Shown here one piece after another: positions 6,050-14,892 of a stretch of DNA of 17,190 bases. The notes under the pieces were generated by a model, which worked only from the letters and a program-made list of their open reading frames with translations, made no database searches and was not told where the DNA came from. Each line of letters starts with the position of its first letter. Within the stretch, counting starts at the first letter, position 1. Both the position numbers and the translations under genes were made by a program. Source of the DNA: Candidatus Colicola caccequi (lineage in GTDB: Bacteria > Bacteroidota > Bacteroidia > Bacteroidales > Paludibacteraceae); the NCBI GenBank assembly GCA_018065205.1, contig JAGHTR010000026.1, forward strand, positions 1 through 17,190. The letters run 5' to 3'.

Positions 6050-7933
6050 ATGGAATATACGTATCTGAACACAATTGATTATCCGAGTGATTTAAAGAAA
6101 ATACCTCGCGAAGCCTTGCCGCAAGTTTGCGACGAGTTGCGTGATTTTATTATACAAGAGTTAAGCCATAATCCCGGACATTTAGCCTCTTCGTTAGGAA
6201 CGATTGAATTGACTGTTGCACTGCACTATGTATTTGATACGCCTAACGATAAACTAATTTGGGACGTTGGGCATCAGGCTTATGCTCATAAGATACTTAC
6301 CGGACGTCGCACCCGTTTCTCTACTAATCGGCAATTCAAGGGATTGGCTCCCTTCCCCACTCCGGCGGAAAGTGAATATGATGCTTTTATAGCCGGTCAT
6401 GCCAGTAACAGTATATCTGCGGCTTTGGGAATTGAGATTGCTGACGAGATACAGAACAATAAACGCAATGTTGTAGCCATCATCGGCGATGGTGCCATGA
6501 CCGGAGGATTAGCATTTGAAGGGCTCAATAATACCTCAATGGACCGCAATAACCTATTGATTATCTTGAACGATAACAACATGGCGATTGATCCGATCAA
6601 AGGTGGATTCACGCAATACCTTGTGGATATAACCACCAGTGAACGATACAACAAATGGCGCTGGAGGATGTATCGCTTCTTATGCAAGTTGCATATTTTC
6701 AATGAAAGTAAGACTTCTAATTTGCGGCGTTTCTCCAATAATCTCAAGAATATCCTTACGCGTCAGCCCAGTAATATATTCCAAGGACTTAACCTGCGTT
6801 ACTTCGGTCCGGCAGATGGACACAACGTAATGGATTTAGTGCGTATCCTTTCGGAGATAAAGAACCACCAAGGTCCCAAAGTGCTTCATATCATCACCAA
6901 GAAAGGTAAGGGTTACGAGCCGGCAGAGAATGACCAAACCATTTGGCATGCACCGGGTGAGTTTAATGTAGTTACGGGGGAACGTATCAGCCCTAATACC
7001 GGAACCATACAGCCACCATTATGGCAGGATGTATTTGGCAATAAGTTATTGGAATTGGCACGCAAGAACAGCAAGATCGTAGGTGTTACCCCTGCGATGC
7101 CTTCAGGATGCTCTATGTGCATTATGCAAAAAGAGATTCCAGACCGCGTATTTGATGTGGGAATAGCCGAAGGACATGCCGTTACGTTCTCAGCAGGATT
7201 GGCTAAAGAAGGTGTGTTACCTTACTGCAATATCTATTCCAGTTTCCTACAGCGTGCTTATGACAATATCATTCATGATGTAGCCTTGCAGAACCTGCAT
7301 GTTGTGTTCTGTATTGACCGTGCCGGTATAGTCGGCAACGATGGTGCCACCCATCATGGTTTATTAGATATGGCATACCTGCGTCCTATCCCCAACATGC
7401 AGATTGCTGCACCAATGACGCAACAAGACCTTGAAGATATGCTTGAGATAGCAGAAACAATAGAAGGGCCGATTGCCATCCGTTATCCTCGTGGAAGAAG
7501 TGTTGTGGATGAGCAGCATCAAGTTGTAGAATATGGCAAAGGCATTCAGTTGCACGAAGGTTCAGATTTGGCCATACTCAGTATAGGAGCCATTGGTAAC
7601 ACCATTGAGGAAGCAATCGCAGACCTTGAGGCACAAGGTCACACCGTTGGTCATTGGAACATGCGATGGCTTAAACCAATTGACACAGATATATTGGACT
7701 ATGTCGGCACCCATTATAACAAGGTCGTAACGGTGGAAGATGGAATGATTAGCGGCGGATTAGGAAGTGCCGTATTGGAGCATATGTCGGATAAGGGCTA
7801 TACTTGCCACATCACCCGTTTGGGTATCAATAATCAGTTTGTAGAACATGGCAGCACCAAGGAATTATATCACATGCTGCATTTAGATAAAGAAGGTTTA
7901 TGCGAATCATTATCTCGGGAGCTGGAGAAGTAG
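6050..7933 (+). CDS. dxs: 1-deoxy-D-xylulose-5-phosphate synthase
   Basis: This 627-residue enzyme condenses pyruvate with glyceraldehyde 3-phosphate to form DXP, the first step of the MEP isoprenoid pathway and a precursor for thiamine and pyridoxal phosphate. Thiamine diphosphate binding is shown by Gly147-Asp-Gly149 with Asn174-Asp-Asn176 downstream. Other family marks are Asp72-Val-Gly-His-Gln-Ala-Tyr, His117-Ala-Ser-Asn-Ser-Ile-Ser, Gly-Pro-Ala-Asp-Gly-His (253-258), the catalytic Glu374 in Ile-Ala-Glu-Gly-His-Ala, and Thr-His-His-Gly (434-437). The E. coli motif has Gln in place of Gly375, but the Gly form is common in Bacteroidota. Length is normal. It opens the long + strand operon from its own TAnnTTTG promoter, and its last 34 bases overlap the trkA start. 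The ATG at 6045 is in a different frame and was not chosen. Confidence 0.96.
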   Translation: MEYTYLNTIDYPSDLKKIPREALPQVCDELRDFIIQELSHNPGHLASSLGTIELTVALHYVFDTPNDKLIWDVGHQAYAHKILTGRRTRFSTNRQFKGLAPFPTPAESEYDAFIAGHASNSISAALGIEIADEIQNNKRNVVAIIGDGAMTGGLAFEGLNNTSMDRNNLLIILNDNNMAIDPIKGGFTQYLVDITTSERYNKWRWRMYRFLCKLHIFNESKTSNLRRFSNNLKNILTRQPSNIFQGLNLRYFGPADGHNVMDLVRILSEIKNHQGPKVLHIITKKGKGYEPAENDQTIWHAPGEFNVVTGERISPNTGTIQPPLWQDVFGNKLLELARKNSKIVGVTPAMPSGCSMCIMQKEIPDRVFDVGIAEGHAVTFSAGLAKEGVLPYCNIYSSFLQRAYDNIIHDVALQNLHVVFCIDRAGIVGNDGATHHGLLDMAYLRPIPNMQIAAPMTQQDLEDMLEIAETIEGPIAIRYPRGRSVVDEQHQVVEYGKGIQLHEGSDLAILSIGAIGNTIEEAIADLEAQGHTVGHWNMRWLKPIDTDILDYVGTHYNKVVTVEDGMISGGLGSAVLEHMSDKGYTCHITRLGINNQFVEHGSTKELYHMLHLDKEGLCESLSRELEK

Positions 7934-9237
7934 GCACCCACTTAGCTAAATTACTGTCACGCGAGAACATGGATATCTCGCTAATGGACGAACATCAGGA
8001 ACGATTGGGAGATTTGGAAGCCAACTATGACATGATTACTCGTGTTGGTAACCCTACATCCATTCATGACCTTAGAGATATAGGAGTGAAGGGCTGCGAC
8101 CTGTTTATAGCCGTTACTCCGCAGGAAGAAACGAATATCACTTCCTGTTTGATAGCCAACCAACTTGGTGCTAAACGTACGTTGGCACGTATTGATAACT
8201 ATGAGTACTTGCTTCCTGAGAACAAGCAGTTCTTTGAAGATATGGGTCTTAACCACCTCATCTACCCCGAAGTACTAGCCGCCAATGAGATTCATGAGTC
8301 CATCAATAACGCTTGGATGCGTTATCACTGGAGTTTATGCAACGGAGCCCTTGAACTATGCGTTATCAAAGTGCGTAAGGGTGCTCCTATCCTTGGTCAT
8401 GCCTTTCAGACGGACTTCTTCAACCACGGTCGCTATCGCGTAGCAGCCATCAAACGTGGCAGTGAGACTATCATACCAACCGGCAAGGACGAAGTGATGG
8501 TAGATGATACTATCTATGCTATCTGCACGGACGATAACATTGAATTCTTGCGTGAACAAACCGGTAAGCAGAAGTTGGAAATCAAGAACATTATCTTCTA
8601 CGGAGGCAGCCGCATTGCCCAAAAGGCTGCGCAGAGTCTGTCGGAAGACCTTAATATCAAGATTATTGAATCCGATCGCGACTTATGCGTTAAACTCAGC
8701 GAAAAACTCAATAACGTACTCATCATCAATGCCGACGGCAGCGACATGGATGCGCTTAAAGAAGAAGGTATAGAAGATGCCGATGCATTCATTGCTGTTA
8801 CGGATAGCAGCGAAGCAAATATATTTGCATGCCTGGCCGCTAAACGCTTTGGTGTACAAAAGACCATTGCTGATGTAGAAAACATTGATTACATCGCTAT
8901 GGCCGAAGGTTTGGATGTAGGTACGGTACTGAATAAGAAAACCATTGCAGCCAGTTACATTTACCAAATGCTGCTTAATGCCTCTGTACTGAACGTACGT
9001 AACCTTACCTCAGCTGACGCTGAAATTGTTGAGTTCATCACCCGCGAGGATAGCAAAGTCACTCATACCAAGGTTAAGAACATCGGATTCCCCGAAGGAG
9101 CAACCATTGGTGGTATAGTGCGTGCCGGCGAAGGCATACTCGTAAATGGCGATACCGAGATTCTACCTAACGACCTCGTCGTTGTATTATGCAAAAGCGA
9201 TGTGATTCGTAGGTTGGAAAAATTCTTCAGGGACTAA
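7900..9237 (+). CDS. trkA: Trk potassium uptake system peripheral subunit TrkA
   Basis: This 445-residue cytoplasmic regulator gates the TrkH potassium channel in response to nucleotides. Two RCK modules are visible in tandem. The first Rossmann motif is Gly7-Ala-Gly-Glu-Val-Gly12 at the very N-terminus with Asp30 closing strand 2. The second begins near residue 230 with Ile-Ile-Phe-Tyr-Gly235-Gly-Ser-Arg-Ile-Ala. Each is followed by a smaller RCK_C-like domain (about 140-220 and 370-445). The second nucleotide site is less canonical than the first. The start is clear because the glycine-rich motif follows the ATG directly; this makes the gene overlap dxs by 34 bases. trkH begins 3 bases after the stop, so the two subunits are almost certainly co-expressed. 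Confidence 0.95.
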   Translation: MRIIISGAGEVGTHLAKLLSRENMDISLMDEHQERLGDLEANYDMITRVGNPTSIHDLRDIGVKGCDLFIAVTPQEETNITSCLIANQLGAKRTLARIDNYEYLLPENKQFFEDMGLNHLIYPEVLAANEIHESINNAWMRYHWSLCNGALELCVIKVRKGAPILGHAFQTDFFNHGRYRVAAIKRGSETIIPTGKDEVMVDDTIYAICTDDNIEFLREQTGKQKLEIKNIIFYGGSRIAQKAAQSLSEDLNIKIIESDRDLCVKLSEKLNNVLIINADGSDMDALKEEGIEDADAFIAVTDSSEANIFACLAAKRFGVQKTIADVENIDYIAMAEGLDVGTVLNKKTIAASYIYQMLLNASVLNVRNLTSADAEIVEFITREDSKVTHTKVKNIGFPEGATIGGIVRAGEGILVNGDTEILPNDLVVVLCKSDVIRRLEKFFRD

Positions 9238-9240
9238 ACT

Positions 9241-10758
9241 ATGACACGTGTATTTAACAATAAAATGGTTCTGCGAACCATGGGAGCCCTCTTGGTTATC
9301 GAGGCCATCTTTATGGGCTTGGCTACTGCCATGAGTTGGTGGTACAACGACCCTGATGTAGGGGCTTTCCTCACCTCCGTGACTATCACGCTTATTAGTG
9401 GTGTGATATGCTTAATTGCCGGAGCCAATGCCTCTTCCCGGATGGGAGAACGAGAAGGATACGTGATTGTGGCTTGTGTATGGTTGGTGTTCTCTATCTT
9501 TGGACTGCTACCTTATTACCTGAGTGGACAAATCAGCACGATTACCGACGCATGGTTTGAGACTATGTCCGGCTTTACTACGACCGGTGCCACCATCCTT
9601 AATGATGTAGAATGTCTTACCCATGGTGCACTCTTCTGGCGAGCCCTAACCCAATGGTTAGGCGGGTGCGGAATCATTGTACTCAGTATAGCTATCCTGC
9701 CTATCTTTGGATTGAATGGAATGCAGTTATATGCCGCCGAAGTGACCGGTGTCCAGTACGAGAAGATCTCTCCACGTATCAAAGATACCAGCAAACATAT
9801 ATGGTTCACCTACTTGCTGCTTACCATGATTGAAGCGTGGTTGCTATCCCTTGAAGGGATGAATGGATTTGACAGTATATGCCACTCCTTAACGACAGTA
9901 GCAACCGGAGGATTCTCGACCAAGAACGCCAGCATAGCTTACTATCAAAACCCGGCTATTCATTACACGATTGCTATCACGATGCTGCTATCCAGTATCA
10001 ACTTTGCTACGATTGTGCTCATGGCTCGAGGACGGTTCCGCAAGATAGCGCAGGACGAAGAAGCCAGATGGTTTGTATCTGCCATCATAGCGGTTACACT
10101 CTTGCTCACTATCGGTTTGATGGGCCGCCACTGGTTCACTCTCTATGGTCAGTTTACCATTGACGGAGGACAATTAACAATAGTCAATATTTTTACATCC
10201 TTAGAAAAGAGTTTCCGCACAGCTTTCTTTACCACAGTGGCCACGATGACCAGTACCGGTTTTGCCATAGCGGATTATACACGCTGGGCTTCGTTACTAT
10301 GGGTAACGGTCTTCTTCATGATGTTTACCGGAGGCTCAAGCGGCAGTACGGCCGGAGGTATCAAGTGGGTGCGTATAGCCATCTTCTTCAAGAGTGGTAT
10401 TGCGGAATTCAAACGTCGTATCCATCCCAACGCCATTGTGCCGGTTAAAATGAATGGACGTCCTATCTCCCAGCAAACGACCAATAACATCATGGCCTTC
10501 ATGGTGTTCTACATTATGATTGTAGTCTTTTCTACCTTGGTATTCTGCACTTTAGGTGTTAATTTTGATGAAGCCATCGGCGCCAGCGTCAGTGCGATGG
10601 GCAATATAGGTCCCAGCCTCGGTCAGTATGGTCCGGCGGGCACCTATGCCGCCTTCCCTGCCGTAGGCAAATGGATCATGACCTTCGTGATGCTCATCGG
10701 CCGTCTGGAAATATTTACTGTTTTGCTGTTATTCTCACGTGTTTTGTGGAAAAAATAA
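9241..10758 (+). CDS. trkH: Trk/Ktr potassium channel subunit TrkH
   Basis: This 505-residue inner-membrane protein forms the potassium path. The four pore-loop filter segments of the superfamily are all visible: Thr-Thr-Thr-Gly-Ala (113-117), Thr-Val-Ala-Thr-Gly-Gly-Phe-Ser-Thr (219-227), Ala-Thr-Met-Thr-Ser-Thr-Gly-Phe (334-341) and Ala-Met-Gly-Asn-Ile-Gly-Pro (452-458). A Gly-Gly-Ser-Ser-Gly-Ser-Thr-Ala-Gly-Gly segment (364-373) matches the conserved loop that gates the intracellular side. Length and membrane pattern (M1-P-M2 repeats plus N-terminal helices) are as expected. It works with the TrkA protein encoded 3 bases upstream. Its TAA stop shares one base with the ATG of the SGNH hydrolase gene. 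Confidence 0.95.
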   Translation: MTRVFNNKMVLRTMGALLVIEAIFMGLATAMSWWYNDPDVGAFLTSVTITLISGVICLIAGANASSRMGEREGYVIVACVWLVFSIFGLLPYYLSGQISTITDAWFETMSGFTTTGATILNDVECLTHGALFWRALTQWLGGCGIIVLSIAILPIFGLNGMQLYAAEVTGVQYEKISPRIKDTSKHIWFTYLLLTMIEAWLLSLEGMNGFDSICHSLTTVATGGFSTKNASIAYYQNPAIHYTIAITMLLSSINFATIVLMARGRFRKIAQDEEARWFVSAIIAVTLLLTIGLMGRHWFTLYGQFTIDGGQLTIVNIFTSLEKSFRTAFFTTVATMTSTGFAIADYTRWASLLWVTVFFMMFTGGSSGSTAGGIKWVRIAIFFKSGIAEFKRRIHPNAIVPVKMNGRPISQQTTNNIMAFMVFYIMIVVFSTLVFCTLGVNFDEAIGASVSAMGNIGPSLGQYGPAGTYAAFPAVGKWIMTFVMLIGRLEIFTVLLLFSRVLWKK

Positions 10759-12149
10759 TGAAAAAATTACGTCCTATCCATATTTTTCTGTTCATGTGCT
10801 GCTGCATGCTTTTGCTGGCAGCCATCTGTTACCTTATGCCCGCCACCAGTCATTGGTTCGGCAATGAGATTCGTACTCCCCAATTAACTGACGTTCTGGA
10901 ACTGGATACAGACTCCATATCTGAGGCGACATCCGTATCAGCCGATACCGTTCCGAATACCACGCCGGAAGTTGTCTATACCCCCAAAAAGCAACCCATC
11001 CCCACTCCCACGGCGGCTGTTCAACCGGTTTTCTCGGATACTGTTGACTATGATGCTGATACACGTGAATACTTGTCTGCTTTTTACGAATCACTTTTAC
11101 AAGCAGATTCTACCACCATTCGCATTGTTCATTATGGCGATTCACAAATAGAGGGGGACCGAATAACGATGCAAGTAAGACGTGCCTGTCAACAACAATA
11201 TGGTGGTGGAGGTGTTGGTTTGATTCCATTGCATCAAACTATCGGAATGCGGACTGTATCGCAGACAACAATCATGAATGGTGAGGTGCAACAGACCGGA
11301 GAAGGACCACAACGATACTTAATCTATGGTCCTAAGAGCAACCGACTGCCTAACGGACAAGGTGCCAACTATGGACCAATGGGCCACGTTGCTTATTTGG
11401 ACAATAACTTAGTGGAAGGAAGTGAGGACATAACCGTTCAAATTAAACCGGCCGGCAAAGACAAGCAACCGGCAAGTTATTTTAACCGCGTTCGTATCCT
11501 GCAAAGCGGAGACATAACCACTACAGTACATAGTTCACGCAGCAAGAACGGCAATGTTTACACGGTAGCAGATAGTACATCCTACTTACGAATTGATTTT
11601 AGAGGAAAAGGTGAGGTATATGGTATATCGTTGGAAAGTGACCACGGCATTATGGTAGATAATATCCCCATGCGTGGTTGTGCCGGCACGATTTTCTCAT
11701 CCCTATCCTCCAAGCAACTCAAGGACTATTTTACTCAAACTTCCACACGCCTTATCATCATGCAATTTGGAGGCAATGTGATGCCTTACACGGACAATGA
11801 GACAGAAGTGAACCAATATGTGCGCCGTATCCGCACACAAGTGCAACTGATGAAACGGCTTGCACCCAATAGCAGTATTCTTTTTGTAGGTCCAAGCGAT
11901 ATGATTGAGCGCAAGAATGGACAATTACGCACCTACCCTATGCTGCCTATTATGGAGAAAGGCCTGCGTACAATGGCTATTGAGGAACAAATTGGTTATT
12001 TCAGCATCTTTGAAGCAATGGGAGGAGCAGGAGGAATGATTCAATGGAAGGAGCAAGGACTGGCAGGAAGTGATTATGTACACTTTACGCGTAAAGGGGC
12101 TGATAAAGTAGGCGAATTGTTAGCCCAATGGCTACTGAAACAAGACTAA
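10758..12149 (+). CDS. Membrane-anchored SGNH/GDSL-type hydrolase, probable O-acyl transfer partner
   Basis: This 463-residue protein has an N-terminal membrane anchor (about 8-27, Cys-rich), then a Pro/Thr/Ser-rich linker (about 50-95) and a periplasmic catalytic part. Block I is His125-Tyr-Gly-Asp-Ser129-Gln, with Ser129 the nucleophile. Gln-Phe-Gly-Gly-Asn340 sits where the oxyanion Asn is expected. Asp439-Tyr-Val-His442 supplies Asp and His. About 180 residues between blocks I and III form an extra domain, possibly beta-rich. The next gene is an MBOAT acyltransferase 13 bases downstream. By analogy with AlgI/AlgX- or PatA/PatB-type pairs, this protein probably transfers acyl groups to a cell-surface or periplasmic glycan, or removes them; the glycan is unknown. 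The ATG at 10758 overlaps the trkH stop (TAATG). An in-frame ATG at 10671 would put hydrophilic trkH-overlapping sequence ahead of the anchor and is less likely. Confidence 0.82.
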   Translation: MKKLRPIHIFLFMCCCMLLLAAICYLMPATSHWFGNEIRTPQLTDVLELDTDSISEATSVSADTVPNTTPEVVYTPKKQPIPTPTAAVQPVFSDTVDYDADTREYLSAFYESLLQADSTTIRIVHYGDSQIEGDRITMQVRRACQQQYGGGGVGLIPLHQTIGMRTVSQTTIMNGEVQQTGEGPQRYLIYGPKSNRLPNGQGANYGPMGHVAYLDNNLVEGSEDITVQIKPAGKDKQPASYFNRVRILQSGDITTTVHSSRSKNGNVYTVADSTSYLRIDFRGKGEVYGISLESDHGIMVDNIPMRGCAGTIFSSLSSKQLKDYFTQTSTRLIIMQFGGNVMPYTDNETEVNQYVRRIRTQVQLMKRLAPNSSILFVGPSDMIERKNGQLRTYPMLPIMEKGLRTMAIEEQIGYFSIFEAMGGAGGMIQWKEQGLAGSDYVHFTRKGADKVGELLAQWLLKQD

Positions 12150-12162
12150 TATACGACTAATA

Positions 12163-13731
12163 ATGGAACTGCTACGACATATATTCGCCTTTGATAGCAA
12201 TAGTCCATTGCTCTTTACCCAACTCTACTTTTGGGTTTTCTTGCTGATTGTCTATTTAGGTTATGCTCTCATCATTGGTCGCAACCGTGAGCAGCACCTG
12301 CACCTGCGTAATATCTACCTGATGTTGGTCAGTTGGTTTTTCTACTACAAGACCAGCGGTGTTTTCTTAGCCATCTTAATGACCGTCACGCTCACCAGTT
12401 ACCTTACAGCCTTCGGACTACAACAGGCAAAAGTCAAGGGGCATAAGGGTTGGAGTGTGTTTTGGTTAGTAGTCAGTATCCTGATTGATTTAGGCTTCCT
12501 CTTCTACTATAAATACGCCTATTTTGGCGTAGATGTATTTAATTCCATTTTTGGGACGCACTACTCTATTGTAGATAAGATTATTTTGCCGGTCGGCATA
12601 TCATTCTATACCTTCCAGGTCATTTCGTATACGGTAGATGTGTATCGCGGTCACGTACAACCGGTGCGCAACCTCTTTGATTTTGGTATGTACGTTAGTT
12701 TCTTCCCGCAGTTGGTGGCAGGTCCTATCGTGCGTGCTTCTGAGTTCGTGCAGCAACTCTACCGACCATTCCATCTGAGCCGACGCGAAATGGGCATAGC
12801 CGTTTTCTGGATACTGAATGGTTTAGCAAAGAAAATCATATTATCCGATTACTTGGCAGTCAATCTTATTGACCGTGTCTTTGAGAACCCGCTGCTCTTC
12901 ACCGGATTTGAAAATCTCTTTGCACTCTTTGCCTACTCGATGCAAGTATATGCGGATTTTTCCGGATATACCGACATCGCCATCGGCGTTGCCCTATTAA
13001 TGGGCTTCTACCTGCCTAAGAACTTTGATTCTCCCTATAAATCCCGTAATCCTCAGGAGTTCTGGAGACGCTGGCATCAGAGTCTAAGTCGTTGGCTTAA
13101 ATCGTATGTATATATTCCGCTGGGAGGTAACCGCACCATCTTTGGACATAAGACCAATAAACTGCTCGCATCCAATGTCAACAGTTTTGCAACGATGCTC
13201 ATTGGTGGTTTATGGCATGGTGCCAGTTGGAACTTTGTCATTTGGGGCGGACTGAACGGTATTGGTATGATATGGGCCAAATGCTGGCATAGCGTGAAAG
13301 AATGGCTTGGTATAGAAGGTTTTATCCAACGCCATAAGGTGGTGCGTGGCATCGATGATGTTATTTGTATTGCCCTCACCTTTACTTTTATCACCTTTAC
13401 CCGCCTCTTCTTCCGCAGCAGTTCCAACTTAGATCCTGCTACGGCAAACGAAGTGGCTTGGCAAACAGCCAAACAGATGATGGGACAGATTATCGGTGCA
13501 TGGGATAATAGTATTATTCCTATGTTCCTGTGGGAATATCGCAGTGTAGTTATCTTGTTTGTATGTGGTATGATGATTCATTGGCTGCCGGCTAAGTTCA
13601 AACAATGGTACCGTATTAACTTTGCTTTACTGCCTTGGTGGTGTATGGCTATCTGCGTAGCAGTGGTGGTCTTTGTGGTCTATCAATTCGTAACGGCAGA
13701 TCTGCAACCGTTCATTTATTTCCAGTTCTAA
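12163..13731 (+). CDS. MBOAT family O-acyltransferase (AlgI/DltB/PatA-like)
   Basis: This 522-residue polytopic membrane protein carries the MBOAT signature. The catalytic His352 lies in Gly-Gly-Leu-Trp-His-Gly-Ala-Ser-Trp-Asn, and the upstream conserved block Phe300-Trp-Arg-Arg-Trp-His305-x-Ser-Leu-Ser is followed by Tyr-Ile-Pro-Leu-Gly-Gly-Asn-Arg. Other family segments are Pro143-Val-Gly-Ile-Ser-Phe-Tyr-Thr-Phe, Phe-Pro-Gln-Leu-Val-Ala-Gly-Pro-Ile (181-189), and Tyr-Ala-Asp-Phe-Ser-Gly-Tyr-Thr-Asp (263-271). Members move an acyl group, usually acetyl, across the inner membrane for attachment to an extracytoplasmic polymer. The upstream SGNH protein, 13 bases away, is the likely partner that finishes the transfer. 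AlgI-type proteins modify alginate, but no alginate or polysaccharide synthesis genes are in the window, so the acceptor cannot be named. coaE follows after 4 bases. Confidence 0.92.
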   Translation: MELLRHIFAFDSNSPLLFTQLYFWVFLLIVYLGYALIIGRNREQHLHLRNIYLMLVSWFFYYKTSGVFLAILMTVTLTSYLTAFGLQQAKVKGHKGWSVFWLVVSILIDLGFLFYYKYAYFGVDVFNSIFGTHYSIVDKIILPVGISFYTFQVISYTVDVYRGHVQPVRNLFDFGMYVSFFPQLVAGPIVRASEFVQQLYRPFHLSRREMGIAVFWILNGLAKKIILSDYLAVNLIDRVFENPLLFTGFENLFALFAYSMQVYADFSGYTDIAIGVALLMGFYLPKNFDSPYKSRNPQEFWRRWHQSLSRWLKSYVYIPLGGNRTIFGHKTNKLLASNVNSFATMLIGGLWHGASWNFVIWGGLNGIGMIWAKCWHSVKEWLGIEGFIQRHKVVRGIDDVICIALTFTFITFTRLFFRSSSNLDPATANEVAWQTAKQMMGQIIGAWDNSIIPMFLWEYRSVVILFVCGMMIHWLPAKFKQWYRINFALLPWWCMAICVAVVVFVVYQFVTADLQPFIYFQF

Positions 13732-13735
13732 CGCT

Positions 13736-14317
13736 ATGATTATCGGACTAACAGGAGGCATAGGAAGCGGCAAGAGCGCCATCGCTCGTGGACTATATCA
13801 AATGGGCTATACCATTTATGATACGGATAGTCAGGCCAAGCGCATTATGGAGCAAGACCCGAACGTTATATCCCAAATCAAGGCACTATTAGGGGAAGAT
13901 TGCTACGATGCCGATAATCACTATTTGTCTTCGATAGTGGCAGATAAAGTCTTCTCTCAACCGGATTTATTGACCCGACTCAATGCCATTGTGCACCCTG
14001 CCGTTCAGGCGGATATCGAGCAACGGCACGAGGCACTCAACCAATCCCGCCCCATGCCGCTCATCGTTGAATCGGCTATTCTGCTGGAAAGTGGTTTGTA
14101 TCGTATATGCGACAAGGTCATTGCTGTAACGGCCCCAGAGGAGATTCGTATTGAACGGGCTATGCACCGGGATCACAGCACCTTATCTAAAATACGGGCA
14201 CGCCTGCGCGCGCAAGCGACGGACGAACAACGGGCACAAATAGCACATATCATCGTCAATAATGACGGACAACAATCGATCATAGACATATGCCAATACA
14301 TCAATCAACATTTGTAA
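13736..14317 (+). CDS. coaE: Dephospho-CoA kinase
   Basis: This 193-residue cytoplasmic enzyme phosphorylates the 3'-hydroxyl of dephospho-CoA, the last step of coenzyme A synthesis. The P-loop Gly7-Gly-Ile-Gly-Ser-Gly-Lys-Ser14 is at the N-terminus. The substrate strand Tyr28-Asp-Thr-Asp31, the His87-Pro segment (Ile-Val-His-Pro-Ala-Val), and the lid region with Arg137, Arg141 and Arg145 match the family. Length is normal. ATG at 13736 is 4 bases after the MBOAT stop, and the last 28 bases overlap the engB start. Placement after an acyltransferase that probably depends on acyl-CoA may be no more than operon packing. Confidence 0.95.
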   Translation: MIIGLTGGIGSGKSAIARGLYQMGYTIYDTDSQAKRIMEQDPNVISQIKALLGEDCYDADNHYLSSIVADKVFSQPDLLTRLNAIVHPAVQADIEQRHEALNQSRPMPLIVESAILLESGLYRICDKVIAVTAPEEIRIERAMHRDHSTLSKIRARLRAQATDEQRAQIAHIIVNNDGQQSIIDICQYINQHL

Positions 14318-14892
14318 TCTCTTCACCGGACGTCAAGCAATGTCCCGCTTCTACCCTGCCCGAATATGCCTTTATCGGACGCAGTAACGTGGGTAAATCC
14401 AGTTTGATTAATATGCTCTGCCATAATCCTAAACTGGCTAAAACCTCCCAAAAGCCCGGTAAGACGTTGCTTATCAACCATTTCATAATTAATGGAGAAT
14501 GGCATTTAGTGGATCTGCCCGGATATGGTTTTGCACAGACCAGTCAGACTCAACGCGAACAATTACGCAAGATGATTGAGCGTTACTGCCTGCTGCGCGA
14601 ACAATTAACCAGTCTATTTGTATTGATTGATTGTCGCTTAGAACCGCAAAAGATTGACTTGGACTTCATGAATTGGTTAGGCGAGAACGAAGTGCCTTTT
14701 GCTATCGTGTTTACTAAGGCAGACAAAGTAGGAAAAGGCCGGTTAAGCGAGAATATAGGCAGTTATAAACTGCGTTTACAAGAGACTTGGGAAGAGTTGC
14801 CCCCTATCTTCATCACCAGTGCCGAAAATGGCATGGGCAAGGACGAACTCATTGCTTATATTGAAGAGATCAATGCACAATTAAAGGCATGA
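14290..14892 (+). CDS. engB: Ribosome biogenesis GTPase YsxC/EngB
   Basis: This 200-residue GTP-binding protein of the EngB (YihA/YsxC) family assists late assembly of the large ribosomal subunit. The G1 loop is Gly30-Arg-Ser-Asn-Val-Gly-Lys-Ser-Ser38. A Lys-Pro-Gly-Lys-Thr stretch (55-59) provides the switch I/G2 Thr. G3 is Asp75-Leu-Pro-Gly-Tyr-Gly80, G4 is Thr142-Lys-Ala-Asp145, and G5 is the Thr-Ser-Ala near 176. The N-terminus (Phe-Val-Ile-Ser-Ser-Pro-Asp-Val-Lys-Gln-Cys-Pro) closely follows the usual family start, which supports ATG at 14290 even though it lies 28 bases inside coaE. The stop overlaps the next gene by 4 bases (ATGA). Confidence 0.95.
   Translation: MPIHQSTFVISSPDVKQCPASTLPEYAFIGRSNVGKSSLINMLCHNPKLAKTSQKPGKTLLINHFIINGEWHLVDLPGYGFAQTSQTQREQLRKMIERYCLLREQLTSLFVLIDCRLEPQKIDLDFMNWLGENEVPFAIVFTKADKVGKGRLSENIGSYKLRLQETWEELPPIFITSAENGMGKDELIAYIEEINAQLKA

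Noticed and set aside
8356..8967. Minus-strand open frames within trkA
   Set aside because: They are antisense to a well-conserved gene, and no recognisable protein motif was seen in them.
10671..10757. Upstream ATG at 10671 as the start of the SGNH hydrolase gene
   Set aside because: It would add 29 residues encoded inside trkH ahead of a membrane anchor. The ATG at 10758 overlaps the trkH stop in the common TAATG manner and starts with Met-Lys-Lys.
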